Positions 1 through 8,364 of a DNA stretch of 64,000 nucleotides are shown piece by piece. A program made the translations under genes and the position numbers. The first letter of the stretch is position 1. Each line of letters begins with the position of its first letter. Source of the DNA: Saprospiraceae bacterium (GTDB taxonomy: Bacteria > Bacteroidota > Bacteroidia > Chitinophagales > Saprospiraceae); the NCBI GenBank assembly GCA_027488855.1, contig JAIYAV010000419.1, positions 18,208-82,207 of the forward strand, read 5' to 3'. The notes beneath the pieces were generated by a model, which ran no database searches, was not told where the DNA came from, and worked only from the letters and a program-made list of their open reading frames with translations.

Positions 1-1
1 T

Positions 2-1849
2 CGAGGCAACTCACCTACGGGCTTGTTGTGGCGTTTGGAAGGCGTCCCAATTCCCAACCCCAACCACTTTTCTACCTCTGGTACCACGGGAGGCCCGGTG
101 AGCGCCATCAACCCCAACCTGCTGCGGAGTTCTGATTTTTTTACCTCCGCTTTTCCTTCTGAGTATGGCAATGCCATGTCGGGGGTGTTTGACCTGGGTT
201 TCCGCAGTGGCAACTCGGATAAAGCAGAATACACCTTACAATTGGCGGCCTTTAGTGGTTTAGAAGCCATGGCAGAAGGGCCTTTGAACAAAAAGCACAA
301 CTCCTCCTACATTGTGAGTGTGCGCAACTCTTTTGTACAATTGGCCGATGTGGTAGGCATACCGGTGGGTACGGCAGCGATCCCGAATTACCGGGATGTG
401 TCATTCAAATTTGATTTGCCCAACAGCAAAATCGGCAAGTTTTCCATCTTCGGCATCGGGGCCAGCAGCAACATCGACTTTTTGGGCAAAGACATTGATG
501 ACAACGATTTATTTGCCGAAACGGGCAAGGATTCCTACGTAAAATCTCGCCTGGGCATTTTGGGCCTGCGCCACAATATCGTGGTGGGCAAAAATGCCTA
601 CTGGCGCACTGTTGCCTCCTGGTCTACGTCTGGCAACCTTTATGACGAATACCAGTTGCCCAATGAGGAAGTTCCGGAGCGCCGCCAGATCGTAGAAGTG
701 GATGACCGGACGGACACCTGGTCACTGTCTTCGTACTACAACCAAAAATTCAATGCTCGTTTTACCCTGCGCACCGGGATTTTGGCGCAGTTTTATGATG
801 TAGCTACCCGGGTATTGGATCGGGAAGATACACCCAACTGGCAAACCGTGCGTGATTTTGACGGTGGCATGGGGCTATGGCAGGCTTTTGCGCAGGGGCA
901 ATTTAAGTTGGGACAAAAGCTGACTTTGAATGCAGGTTTGCACGGCCAATTGTTTGATTACAACAATACTGCGGCTCTGGAGCCTCGCCTGGCACTGAGC
1001 TGGCAATTGGCCCCGAGTCAGACCTTGACCCTGGGTTATGGTTTACACAATCAAACCCAACCGCTGCCCGTATTTTTCTTCCGGGAACAGACTAGCCCCG
1101 GTGTGTTTGTACCTTCCAATGAAGACCTCGACTTTACCCGAGCCAACCATTTTGTACTGGCTTACGACCAAAAAATCGGCACCGACTGGCGGGTAAAAGC
1201 TGAAACTTATTACCAAACTTTGGATAAAGTACCTGTGGATGCTACGCCCAGTAGTTTTTCTTTGCTGAATGCTGGTGCGGACTTTGTGTTTCCAGAGGCG
1301 AGTAATCTGGTGAACGAAGGGACTGGGCAGAATTACGGGGTAGAGCTGACCATTGAGAAGTTTTTCAGCAAAGGTTATTACACCCTGGTTACTGGCTCGG
1401 TATTTGATTCCAAGTACAAAGGCAGTGATGGCATCGAGCGCAATACGGCCTTCAACAATGGCTACATTTTGAATGTTCTAGCGGGAAAGGAGTTCCGTTT
1501 TGGCAAAGGGGGCAAAAATGCCTTTACTTTTGACACCAAATTCACTACAGCTGGTGGGCGCAACTATACGCCGATCAACCTGGAGGTTTCACGAGCAGTG
1601 GGTGAGGAAGTCTTGTATGAAGATCGTGCCTTTAGCGAACGTTACGAACCATACCTGCGCTGGGATGTTAAATTCGGCTACCGGGTGAACAGCAAGAAGA
1701 AAAACATCTCCCAGCAGTTTTTTATGGATTTCCAGAATGTTACTGGCAAACAAAATATCTTTAGCCGGAGGTTCAATACCCGCACGAATGCCATCAACGA
1801 TGTGTACCAATCTGGGTTTTTCCCGGACATTATGTATCGGATGAAATAA
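2..1849 (+). CDS. TonB-dependent receptor, C-terminal part (5' end outside window)
   Basis: The reading frame is open from the left edge and ends with TAA at 1847-1849, so the N-terminus (signal peptide and any carboxypeptidase-like domain) is missing. The first residues read RGNSPTGLLWRLEGVPIPNPNHF in substance, which is the plug-domain pattern around the conserved RG-N-S motif and the following E-GVP/IPNPNHF segment. The rest is a long run of alternating polar/hydrophobic strands with many aromatic residues, as expected of an outer-membrane 22-strand barrel. Role: TonB-powered uptake of an unknown substrate across the outer membrane. The TTG at 23 is an artefactual start inside the plug. 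A kinase gene follows after 27 bp, possibly in the same transcript. The substrate cannot be predicted. Confidence 0.88.
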   Translation, partial: RGNSPTGLLWRLEGVPIPNPNHFSTSGTTGGPVSAINPNLLRSSDFFTSAFPSEYGNAMSGVFDLGFRSGNSDKAEYTLQLAAFSGLEAMAEGPLNKKHNSSYIVSVRNSFVQLADVVGIPVGTAAIPNYRDVSFKFDLPNSKIGKFSIFGIGASSNIDFLGKDIDDNDLFAETGKDSYVKSRLGILGLRHNIVVGKNAYWRTVASWSTSGNLYDEYQLPNEEVPERRQIVEVDDRTDTWSLSSYYNQKFNARFTLRTGILAQFYDVATRVLDREDTPNWQTVRDFDGGMGLWQAFAQGQFKLGQKLTLNAGLHGQLFDYNNTAALEPRLALSWQLAPSQTLTLGYGLHNQTQPLPVFFFREQTSPGVFVPSNEDLDFTRANHFVLAYDQKIGTDWRVKAETYYQTLDKVPVDATPSSFSLLNAGADFVFPEASNLVNEGTGQNYGVELTIEKFFSKGYYTLVTGSVFDSKYKGSDGIERNTAFNNGYILNVLAGKEFRFGKGGKNAFTFDTKFTTAGGRNYTPINLEVSRAVGEEVLYEDRAFSERYEPYLRWDVKFGYRVNSKKKNISQQFFMDFQNVTGKQNIFSRRFNTRTNAINDVYQSGFFPDIMYRMK

Positions 1850-1876
1850 AAAAAAAAAAAATAAACAAGTGTTACC

Positions 1877-2953
1877 ATGACGCCCAAAAAAGGCAGAAAA
1901 CTGAGCAATCGCGAGCTATATGGATTTGACGACCGTTGGGCGATTGTCATCACCGTGCCCATTCTGGGCGCAATTCTGCCTTTTTTGTTGTTCAAAGATT
2001 ACCCTTTTACGAGTTCTTGGGATTTTTTCATCAAATGGGTGATGTCTTGTACTTACACCATCAGTTACTGGATGGCGGTACGGACAATCATCGCGCGCAA
2101 ACGGATTCGTTACCCACATCCAAGTCAGATTGGCAAACGTATTTTGTTTTCGGTTTTATGGATTGCGGCTTCTTACACGGTGCTGAATTATCTTTTGAAT
2201 TTCGTACACGAATGCGGAAAAATTTATGGTCAACACGAAGAACCACCTGTATTAACCACCAACCTGATCTCGCTTTTCCTCATTGCTTTATTCTGGGCCA
2301 TTTACGAAAGCATTTACATGTACCACCGCTGGAAAGATTCGCTCAATGAGACCGAGCGACTCAAGCGGGAGTTTGTACAAGCCCAACTGGATGGGCTCAA
2401 AAGCCAGGTCAACCCCCATTTTTTATTCAATAGCTTGAATACCCTGGTGTACATCATCCCGGAAGACCCGGATAAAGCCGTGGAGTTTGTACAAAAACTG
2501 GCCAAAGTATACCGCTACATCCTCGAAATCCAGGAGCGCCGCTTGATCCCACTCTGGGAAGAAATGGAGTTTTTGGAATCTTTTATGTTTTTGCACAAAG
2601 AGCGTTTTTACGAAAATCTGCGCCTCAGCATCGACATACCCAAGGCAGACCGGAATTACCTGATCGTACCGCTGTCGCTACAATTGCTGTTTGAAAATGC
2701 AATCAAACACAACATCATTTCGCGCGAAAAACCGCTGAGTATTTCGTTAATAATCGAAGCTGGAAAAAGGCTGGTCGTGCGCAACACCCTGCAATTGCGC
2801 TCCAACCCGGAGCCCGGCACCCAAACGGGTTTGGCCAACATCAAAAACCGCTACGAATACTTCAGCGATCAACCTGTATTGGTGGAACAAACCGAACAGG
2901 AATTCATCGTGAGTTTGCCGCTGATTCAGGAAGCAGTCATTGCTACGGCATAA
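1877..2953 (+). CDS. LytS/YehU-type sensor histidine kinase (orphan)
   Basis: A 358-residue membrane kinase. Four hydrophobic segments lie at about residues 22-40, 50-70, 90-110 and 127-147. A short coiled linker then leads into the His_kinase (PF06580) block, with H181 in the motif NPHFLFNSLN. The ATPase part has an N-box at about residue 274 (LLFENAIKHN) and a glycine-containing GLANIKNRYEYF block near the C-terminus. Family members phosphorylate LytTR-type response regulators, but no such regulator is encoded next to it: the neighbours are a TonB receptor and a DUF2141 gene. It may signal to a distant regulator. An A-rich run precedes the ATG, and no Shine-Dalgarno sequence is seen. Confidence 0.85.
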   Translation: MTPKKGRKLSNRELYGFDDRWAIVITVPILGAILPFLLFKDYPFTSSWDFFIKWVMSCTYTISYWMAVRTIIARKRIRYPHPSQIGKRILFSVLWIAASYTVLNYLLNFVHECGKIYGQHEEPPVLTTNLISLFLIALFWAIYESIYMYHRWKDSLNETERLKREFVQAQLDGLKSQVNPHFLFNSLNTLVYIIPEDPDKAVEFVQKLAKVYRYILEIQERRLIPLWEEMEFLESFMFLHKERFYENLRLSIDIPKADRNYLIVPLSLQLLFENAIKHNIISREKPLSISLIIEAGKRLVVRNTLQLRSNPEPGTQTGLANIKNRYEYFSDQPVLVEQTEQEFIVSLPLIQEAVIATA

Positions 2954-3003
2954 CCATTTGTATATTTTTGCGTTGTAATGCTGATCAAGTATTACAACAG
3001 TAG

Positions 3004-3438
3004 ATGATGAACATTCTTTTCCTACTTCTCTTCAACTTTGTTCAGGCTGAACAAAAAGGTACCTTGACGGTCAACGTGCGGAATGTCCTGCAAAACCAAG
3101 GCAGCATTCGGATGGCGGTGTACAACGACGAAAAATCTTTTCCCAGCGAATCCCAATCTTTTCGCGGCAAGGCACTGCCGCTGAAATCCGGAATCATCAA
3201 CCACCAATTGGTTTGTGACCAACTCCCCTTTGGCAACTACGCAGTGGCCGTTTACCACGATCTCAACAACAATGAAAAAATGGACAAAAATGCGCTGGGT
3301 ATTCCTACGGAACCTTACGCTTTTTCGAACAATGTAAAAGTGAAATGGCGGGCACCAAAATTCCAGGAAGCAGTGTTCGGGTTTAAATCAAAGCAGCAGG
3401 AGATCATGGTGGAGCTCAAGCGTTGGTCGGCGCAGTAA
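3004..3438 (+). CDS. DUF2141 family secreted protein
   Basis: A 144-residue protein with a short hydrophobic N-terminus (MNILFLLLFNFVQA) that looks like a signal peptide, giving a periplasmic or exported product. The body matches the DUF2141 pattern: an early strand GTLTVNVRNV, then IRMAVYNDEKSF, and the hallmark YAVAVYHDLNNNEKMDKN followed by GIPTEPYAFSNN. The D-x-N-x-N-x-x-x-D segment resembles a calcium-binding loop. Function in the family is unknown. It sits 50 bp after the kinase gene and before an ECF sigma factor unit. The start could be ATG 3004 or the second ATG at 3007. Confidence 0.82.
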   Translation: MMNILFLLLFNFVQAEQKGTLTVNVRNVLQNQGSIRMAVYNDEKSFPSESQSFRGKALPLKSGIINHQLVCDQLPFGNYAVAVYHDLNNNEKMDKNALGIPTEPYAFSNNVKVKWRAPKFQEAVFGFKSKQQEIMVELKRWSAQ

Positions 3439-3599
3439 TGACCATTCATTGCGCCAACCTTCAACTATCAAGTGTAGCCCATAGGCAGGAAATGTACCTG
3501 CTTTCTGCTATTTTAGTTAAAAATTTTAAGATTTTTCAGATTCACAGCGTACCTTTTCTCAGTTCTTCACGTCTAAAAATACAAATCACGGTTTTTGTT

Positions 3600-3607
3600 T
3601 ATCTTCG
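3600..3607 (+). promoter_or_regulatory. Bacteroidota-type -7 element upstream of the ECF sigma gene
   Basis: The octamer TATCTTCG fits the TAnnTTTG -7 consensus with one change. A -33 TTTG is not evident at the usual distance. Transcription from this element would begin near 3612-3614. That puts the GTG at 3611 at or before the RNA start and supports the downstream ATG 3659 as the translation start. Confidence 0.4.
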
Positions 3608-3658
3608 CAGGTGAATCAACACCTAAGGAAATTGAGTGCTGTTACTTGTAACAAAGAA

Positions 3659-4210
3659 ATGCGGGATTTTGAAGTGATCCATGTTTACCTGCAAACCCAG
3701 GCAAACCCCTGTTTCACTTTGTTGTACAATCGTTATGTGAGTAAGGTGTATGCAAAGTGTATCTCTATCCTCAAAAATGAGGCATTGGCCCACGACGCTA
3801 CCCAGGAAATCTTCCTAAAGATTTTCCTCAACCTTGCCAAATTCGGGGAAAAAGCGCAGTTTTCCACCTGGGTGTATTCCATTACGTACAACTTTTGCAT
3901 CGACTATTTGCGAAGAAATAAAAAACATGGTGAGCTATTTAGCGACGACATCGAAAAAGCACCCGACACGGCGGACGAGGTGCCTGACGAAGCTTTGCTT
4001 CAACTAGAGGTCGACACGCTGCGCAAGGTATTGGACGAAATTCCTACTCCTGATCGGATTATCCTCCTGATGAAATACCAGGATGACATGCAAATCAAGG
4101 ACATTGCTGAAATTTTGAACAAAACCGAAAGTGCCGTGAAAATGCAAATAAAACGTGCCAAAGAAAAGGCCCAAAAGGTCAAGGAAGATCTGATGCCGGC
4201 CACAAACTAA
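3659..4210 (+). CDS. ECF-type RNA polymerase sigma factor (sigma-70 family)
   Basis: A 183-residue protein from ATG 3659; a longer GTG form would begin at 3611 but is disfavoured by the promoter position. Region 2 is visible in AHDATQEIFLKIFLNL and FSTWVYSITYNFCIDYLRR. Region 4 contains the helix-turn-helix MQIKDIAEILNKTESAVKMQI and a basic C-terminus. The linker between the two is acidic. It directs RNA polymerase to an unknown promoter set. No anti-sigma gene of the FecR or zinc-finger type follows. Instead a small soluble acidic protein starts 9 bp downstream, followed by a channel protein, so control of this factor is unclear. Confidence 0.9.
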   Translation: MRDFEVIHVYLQTQANPCFTLLYNRYVSKVYAKCISILKNEALAHDATQEIFLKIFLNLAKFGEKAQFSTWVYSITYNFCIDYLRRNKKHGELFSDDIEKAPDTADEVPDEALLQLEVDTLRKVLDEIPTPDRIILLMKYQDDMQIKDIAEILNKTESAVKMQIKRAKEKAQKVKEDLMPATN

Positions 4211-4218
4211 TTCGGCTT

Positions 4219-4512
4219 ATGAATCCTAATAACTTCCAACGGATGTTCGACGAGGACGCCGACAACATTCCGCCCGAAAAGTACGAGCGTATTCTCCACA
4301 ATGTGTGGGGCAATCTCGGTTTCTTGCGGATGCTCGGCGACGTCGCCGACCTGTACATGTCCCAAATGGTGGGAGTCATGGTGCTGGCGGCGGGCGGTAA
4401 TGATCCCGACGGCGCCCAAAGTCCCAACCACATTCCACCCAACACCCCCGATCGCCCGGACAATCACGGACCCACTGGTGTAGGCCCGCAAAGTCCTGAA
4501 ATCACTCGATAA
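4219..4512 (+). CDS. Small acidic protein of unknown function downstream of the ECF sigma factor
   Basis: A 97-residue protein with no family I recognise. The first half is probably helical (FDEDADNIPPEKYERILHNVW then GFLRMLGDVADLYMSQM). The C-terminal third is rich in Pro, Gly, Asn and Asp and looks disordered. There is no signal peptide, and the hydrophobic stretch VGVMVLAAGG is too short for a confident membrane helix. The gene begins 9 bp after the sigma factor stop and ends 30 bp before the channel gene, so it is very likely co-transcribed. Its position is where an anti-sigma factor usually lies, but no known anti-sigma motif is seen. Confidence 0.62.
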   Translation: MNPNNFQRMFDEDADNIPPEKYERILHNVWGNLGFLRMLGDVADLYMSQMVGVMVLAAGGNDPDGAQSPNHIPPNTPDRPDNHGPTGVGPQSPEITR

Positions 4513-4542
4513 TCCAAAATCCTCCAACCCAACCCATTGATT

Positions 4543-5394
4543 ATGAACCTTTTTTTACTAAACATCACCGACTGGTTCAACGACCTCTACAACAAATATC
4601 AGCCCATGTTTGATCAGTTCTTCATGGGCCTGATCGCTTTTGTACCCAAATTCGTTGGCGCTTTGCTGCTTTTGTTTTTGGGTTGGTTTTTGGGTAAAAT
4701 GATCTCTCGTTTTTTCCAGAAATTATTAGAGCGCATAGGTGCCGATAAACTGGGAGACCGACTCAATCAAATTGATTTTATCGCTCGTTCTCCGGTAAAA
4801 CTCAAGCCTTCCACCATGGTGGGCAAGTTTTTGTATTACGTGATTTTTATCTTCTTTTTTATGGCAGCCACTGACACCTTGGGCATTACTGCGGTGTCGG
4901 AAATGATCAGCAAAATATTCGAATACCTGCCACGCATTCTATCCGCCTTGGTGGTTTTTGTGATTGGCATCCTGTTCGCGGATATGCTCAAAAAGCTGGT
5001 ACATACCGCTTGCATTTCGCTCAACATTCCGGCAGGAGGATTGATTGCCAACTTTGTCTTTTACTTCGTGTTCATCAACGTGGCCATGATTACCTTGTCG
5101 CAAGCGGGCATCGATACCAACTTTATTCAGGATAACCTTTCCATCATTTTAGCGGGTATCGTGGGTGCTTTCGCCGTGGGTTATGGCTATGCTTCGCGGC
5201 CTTTGGTGGGCAATTTATTGGCAGCTTACTACAACAAAAACAAAGTAAAGGTAGGCGACATTATCTCGATCGACGGGGTGAAAGGAAAAATTGTTGCAAT
5301 AGACAATTCCACCATGACCCTCGATGCCGACGACCGCAAAATAATCGTACCGCTCAATAAACTGTCCAGCGAGAAGTACGAAATTTTCAAATAA
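4543..5394 (+). CDS. Mechanosensitive ion channel (MscS-like) family protein
   Basis: A 283-residue inner-membrane protein. The N-terminal conserved TM-helix segment (FVPKFVGALLLLFLGWFLGKMISRF) is followed by about four more hydrophobic segments up to residue 210. The pore-like, Gly/Ala-rich helix is IVGAFAVGYGYASRPLVGNLLAAYY. A short MscS beta domain then follows (VKVGDIISIDGVKGKIVAID, ending in DRKIIVPLNKL). The large cytoplasmic C-terminal domain of classical MscS is absent, as in the short conserved-TM-helix family. The likely role is pressure or ion gating at the inner membrane. ATG 4543 is preferred to TTG 4537. It lies in the ECF sigma unit and may be a target or partner of it. Confidence 0.82.
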   Translation: MNLFLLNITDWFNDLYNKYQPMFDQFFMGLIAFVPKFVGALLLLFLGWFLGKMISRFFQKLLERIGADKLGDRLNQIDFIARSPVKLKPSTMVGKFLYYVIFIFFFMAATDTLGITAVSEMISKIFEYLPRILSALVVFVIGILFADMLKKLVHTACISLNIPAGGLIANFVFYFVFINVAMITLSQAGIDTNFIQDNLSIILAGIVGAFAVGYGYASRPLVGNLLAAYYNKNKVKVGDIISIDGVKGKIVAIDNSTMTLDADDRKIIVPLNKLSSEKYEIFK

Positions 5395-5408
5395 TCCAAA
5401 GAACCACA

Positions 5409-6443
5409 ATGAAACAATCACTACGCTACAAACTGCTTTTTCTGTTTGTATGGGTTGCCTTTGCCAGTTATGGACAAGAAGCAGCCGTGAAAGATACCTC
5501 TTACTGGAAAAGTGGCGCTGGCTTAGCGCTGGCTTTCGACCAGTTGCTCAACATCAATCCTCGGCAGGGTGCAGCCCAAGACCGCCTGGGATTTGGTGGA
5601 GGCATCAACGTATTTGGGAATTACCAAAAAGGACGGGTCGCTTGGAGCAACCTGGGCCAATGGAACTTTGGCGTACAACGCCTGGGCACCGGGGTCGTGC
5701 GCATCAACAACACTGCGGCCAATGTACCTTTCCAAAAATCACTGGATGAATTGGTGGTGAGCTCAAAAATCGGCTTTAAAACCGCCGAAAAGTCGAAGGT
5801 GTTTTACGCCGCTGACTTTAACTTTTTGAGCCAACTGACTCCTACGTATCAAGGGGGCAGTAGTTTTCCCGGGCTTTTCCTGAACAATGTAGAAGGTTCT
5901 TCCCGCTTGGCGCAACTGTTTTCTCCAGCGATTATCAACCTTGCGCTAGGGGTTGATTACAAGCCTAGCCCCAAGTTTTCGTTTTTCTATTCCCCCTTGG
6001 GCGCCAAGTGGGTGATCGTGAGTAGCGATGCCATCGCGCTGCGTGGAGTACACGGCAACCCGGTGACCAAAAATGCACAAGGCAACATCATTGCTGCTGA
6101 GAATGTGGATGCACAACTGGGTAGCCAATTGCGGGCAGTGTACACCAGCAAATTTTTGGGCGACAAACTGGCTTATACCTCCAACCTTTTGATGTTCAGC
6201 AATTACCTCAACAAGCCCCAAAACGTGGACGTGGATTGGCGCAACAGCTTGTCCTGGACGCTGTTCAAAAACTTCCAATTGGGCTTATTGGTCAACTTCT
6301 TCTACGACGACGACATGAACATGTTCACCTCCGACTTCAACGCCATCAACGGTATTGAAGTAGATGGTGGCGGCAAACCAGTGACTGGGCCTCGCTTGAG
6401 TGTGACCCAACAGTTGCTGTTGAAGTACGCGATAACGTTTTAA
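5409..6443 (+). CDS. DUF3078 domain-containing outer-membrane-like protein
   Basis: A 344-residue exported protein. The signal peptide is MKQSLRYKLLFLFVWVAFASYGQ, cleaved about residue 22. DUF3078 features are the early W-x-x-G-A/G-L-A-L-x-F-x-Q segment (YWKSGAGLALAFDQLLNIN) and the WSNLGQWNFGVQRLG region. Repeated amphipathic strands and a C-terminal LLKYAITF with a terminal aromatic residue suggest a beta-barrel. The function of the family is not established. It begins 14 bp after the MscS-like gene, so it may belong to the same operon. A strong hairpin follows at 6471-6505. Confidence 0.82.
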   Translation: MKQSLRYKLLFLFVWVAFASYGQEAAVKDTSYWKSGAGLALAFDQLLNINPRQGAAQDRLGFGGGINVFGNYQKGRVAWSNLGQWNFGVQRLGTGVVRINNTAANVPFQKSLDELVVSSKIGFKTAEKSKVFYAADFNFLSQLTPTYQGGSSFPGLFLNNVEGSSRLAQLFSPAIINLALGVDYKPSPKFSFFYSPLGAKWVIVSSDAIALRGVHGNPVTKNAQGNIIAAENVDAQLGSQLRAVYTSKFLGDKLAYTSNLLMFSNYLNKPQNVDVDWRNSLSWTLFKNFQLGLLVNFFYDDDMNMFTSDFNAINGIEVDGGGKPVTGPRLSVTQQLLLKYAITF

Positions 6444-6470
6444 GCAAAACAGTTTTTTGTTGAAACAAGA

Positions 6471-6505
6471 AAAGTCCGATTGGCAGTACGCTGGTCGGAC
6501 TTTTT
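6471..6505 (+). terminator. Intrinsic terminator after the DUF3078 gene
   Basis: A perfect 10-bp inverted repeat (AAAAGTCCGA at 6471-6480, its complement at 6496-6505) with a 15-nt loop and a T-rich right side. It lies inside an open frame that extends the next gene upstream, so it argues that the next gene starts at ATG 6541 and not further upstream. Confidence 0.7.
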
Positions 6506-6540
6506 CATTTTCTTTGCATCAAGCTGTCAAAACACAATCC

Positions 6541-7458
6541 ATGACTTTCGACCAACCCATTCCAATCCAGGAAATAGCCCAAAAGATCAATGCCGAGATT
6601 ATTGGCGATGCCACGGCCATGGCCACCGGCATCAACGAAATCCACCAGGTGCGCCCCGGCGACATCACCTTTGTGGATGTAAAAAAGTACTTCGAAAAAT
6701 CGCTGAGTTCGGCAGCCACTTTTGTGATCCTGAATGAACGGGTGGAAGCTCCGGTGGGTAAAACCCTGCTGCTTTGTGCCGATCCTTTTGCGGCCTACAA
6801 CAGCATCGTGCTGGAACACCGGCCCTATCAACACCTGCAAAACAGCATCAGTCCATTGGCTGAAATACATCCCAGTGCCATCATTGAGCCCAACGTAGTC
6901 ATCGGGCCTTACGTCAAAATCGGTGCCAACAGCCACATCATGGCCAATGTCACCATTGCGGAATACACGCTGATTGGGGAGGAAGTAATCGTTCAACCCG
7001 GCGCGATCATTGGCACGGAAGCCTTTTATTTCAAACGTAGCGCCGAAGGTTTTTTCAAATGGCGATCGGGAGGCCGGGTGATTTTGGAAGATCGAGTGGA
7101 TGTGGGCGCAGGTTGTACCATCAACAAAGGTGTTTCTGGCGATACGCTGATTGGAGCAGGCACCAAACTGGATAGCCAGGTACACATTGGCCACGATGTA
7201 GTGGTGGGCAAACGTTGCCTGTTCGCCGCACAAGTTGGCATTGGGGGCAATTGTGTGATTGGGGACGATGTCATCCTGTATGGCCAGGTCGGCATTGCCC
7301 AAAACCTGCACATTGGCAACAAAGTAGTGGTATTGGCTAAAAGTGGGGTCTCTAAGGATTTGGAAGATGGCAAGGTGTACTTTGGGTATCCGGCACAGGA
7401 GGCCAGAACGGCGTATAAAGAGTTGGCGATGCTCAGGAGAATTACCGATGAAAAATGA
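6541..7458 (+). CDS. lpxD: UDP-3-O-acylglucosamine N-acyltransferase (LpxD-like)
   Basis: A 305-residue protein from ATG 6541. The N-terminal uridine-binding domain (about residues 1-100) is followed by a left-handed beta-helix of hexapeptide repeats (IHPSAIIEPNVVIGPYVKIG onward). The segment LDSQVHIGHDVVVG carries the His expected at the catalytic position of LpxD. LpxD transfers a hydroxyacyl chain from acyl-ACP to UDP-3-O-acyl-glucosamine in lipid A synthesis at the cytoplasmic face. It is shorter than typical LpxD (about 340), mainly at the C-terminus, and no lpxC, lpxA or fabZ is adjacent. It could therefore be a second LpxD-like acyltransferase acting on another sugar nucleotide. An upstream terminator and a TTTCTTTGC element near 6510 support this start. 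Confidence 0.8.
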   Translation: MTFDQPIPIQEIAQKINAEIIGDATAMATGINEIHQVRPGDITFVDVKKYFEKSLSSAATFVILNERVEAPVGKTLLLCADPFAAYNSIVLEHRPYQHLQNSISPLAEIHPSAIIEPNVVIGPYVKIGANSHIMANVTIAEYTLIGEEVIVQPGAIIGTEAFYFKRSAEGFFKWRSGGRVILEDRVDVGAGCTINKGVSGDTLIGAGTKLDSQVHIGHDVVVGKRCLFAAQVGIGGNCVIGDDVILYGQVGIAQNLHIGNKVVVLAKSGVSKDLEDGKVYFGYPAQEARTAYKELAMLRRITDEK

Positions 7459-7582
7459 CACCTAAGGTGAACATCTAAGGTGCACTTAGGTGTCTTAGGT
7501 GGTGAGTATATTGCCCTGCTCCGCAGGGCTTTTTTTTCTTTTTCGCCACCTCAGAAACCTAAGGCACCTAAGGGATCACCTC
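7459..7582. repeat. Long imperfect inverted repeat (family A) enclosing an intrinsic terminator
   Basis: Between two convergent genes. The left arm (about 7459-7504) is built of AAGGTG/TTAGGTG units, and the right arm (about 7546-7582) is its imperfect complement. Nested in the loop is a perfect terminator: GCCCTGC at 7513-7519, loop TCC, GCAGGGC at 7523-7529, then eight or more T residues, acting on the plus strand. Two related copies lie at 19961-20055 and 29008-29109. Confidence 0.75.
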
Positions 7583-7593
7583 AGAAGTTGGTT

Positions 7594-8364
7594 TTATAAG
7601 CGGACTGAAAATTCAAATTCCCGCCCAGTACCATCCGTATACTGCACCTTGTACTTGTAGGCCATTTTCCGCAGGTCTTTGCCCTTTAGCTTTTTCTGAA
7701 AGGCTGCGAAGCCCTCATAATCGTACATTTTCCGACCATCCGACGACATTTGGTAAAACTCCGCTGCGGTGTAGATTTTTTCATGCTTCAGGTAAACCGG
7801 CTCGGCTTTGCGGCCCGCCAGCGTAGCAATTCTCGACAAAGTCAGCTGCTGGAGGGTTTTGCTGGAATCCACACTGGCCCCTACGAAGGTAGATTGGGGC
7901 AAAGCTTGCACTTCCAGACCTTCGGGGTGCTGGTAGTAATAGGCTTGTATGTTAGTTGTCCAGGCTTCGTCTTTATCCCCTGGGCCGGGAATGGCGATTC
8001 CTATGCTTGCGTTGTGTAGCAAAATGTAGGTATTCAGGATGTCGTGCCGCTTCAGGGCCAGGCCTTTGTCTGGACTAGCCTCCAGCATGTGGCTATGGAC
8101 TTCGACCTCGGTCAAATGTTGCCCCATCGATACCTGCTCCAAATCGAGTACAAGTTCCTGGCCATCCATCTCATTTCTGATCAAGGGCCCTGTGCCCGTA
8201 AGTCGGAAAATCGCGGAGTCGATGGCGGCAGGGTGTAGGTTCTGCAGTTGTACGCGCAATTCCCCCTCCTGAGCATTGAGGTAGATGGATTCGTACTGCT
8301 CAGCGCAGCACATGAGCGTTAGCGACAATGTCATGGACATTGCCAGAGTTGTAGGTTTGATCAT
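7594..8364 (-). CDS. Secreted protein of unknown function
   Basis: A 256-residue protein with an N-terminal signal (MIKPTTLAMSMTLSLTLMCCA), probably periplasmic or a lipoprotein; the LMCC context is not a canonical lipobox. The mature part is mixed and hydrophilic with no motif I recognise. It includes a beta-rich first half (ESIYLNAQEGELRVQLQN) and a lysine-rich C-terminal part ending in KVQYTDGTGREFEFSVRL. No enzymatic signature is seen. It is transcribed toward lpxD, with the family A hairpin between the two. About 180 bp upstream lie TGTTC-N6-GAACA palindromes (8559-8594), which could regulate it. Confidence 0.6.
   Translation of the reverse strand: MIKPTTLAMSMTLSLTLMCCAEQYESIYLNAQEGELRVQLQNLHPAAIDSAIFRLTGTGPLIRNEMDGQELVLDLEQVSMGQHLTEVEVHSHMLEASPDKGLALKRHDILNTYILLHNASIGIAIPGPGDKDEAWTTNIQAYYYQHPEGLEVQALPQSTFVGASVDSSKTLQQLTLSRIATLAGRKAEPVYLKHEKIYTAAEFYQMSSDGRKMYDYEGFAAFQKKLKGKDLRKMAYKYKVQYTDGTGREFEFSVRL

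Noticed and set aside
6505-7461. Minus-strand frame of 318 codons opposite lpxD
   Set aside because: It mirrors the coding frame of lpxD, whose hexapeptide repeats generate a stop-free antisense frame.
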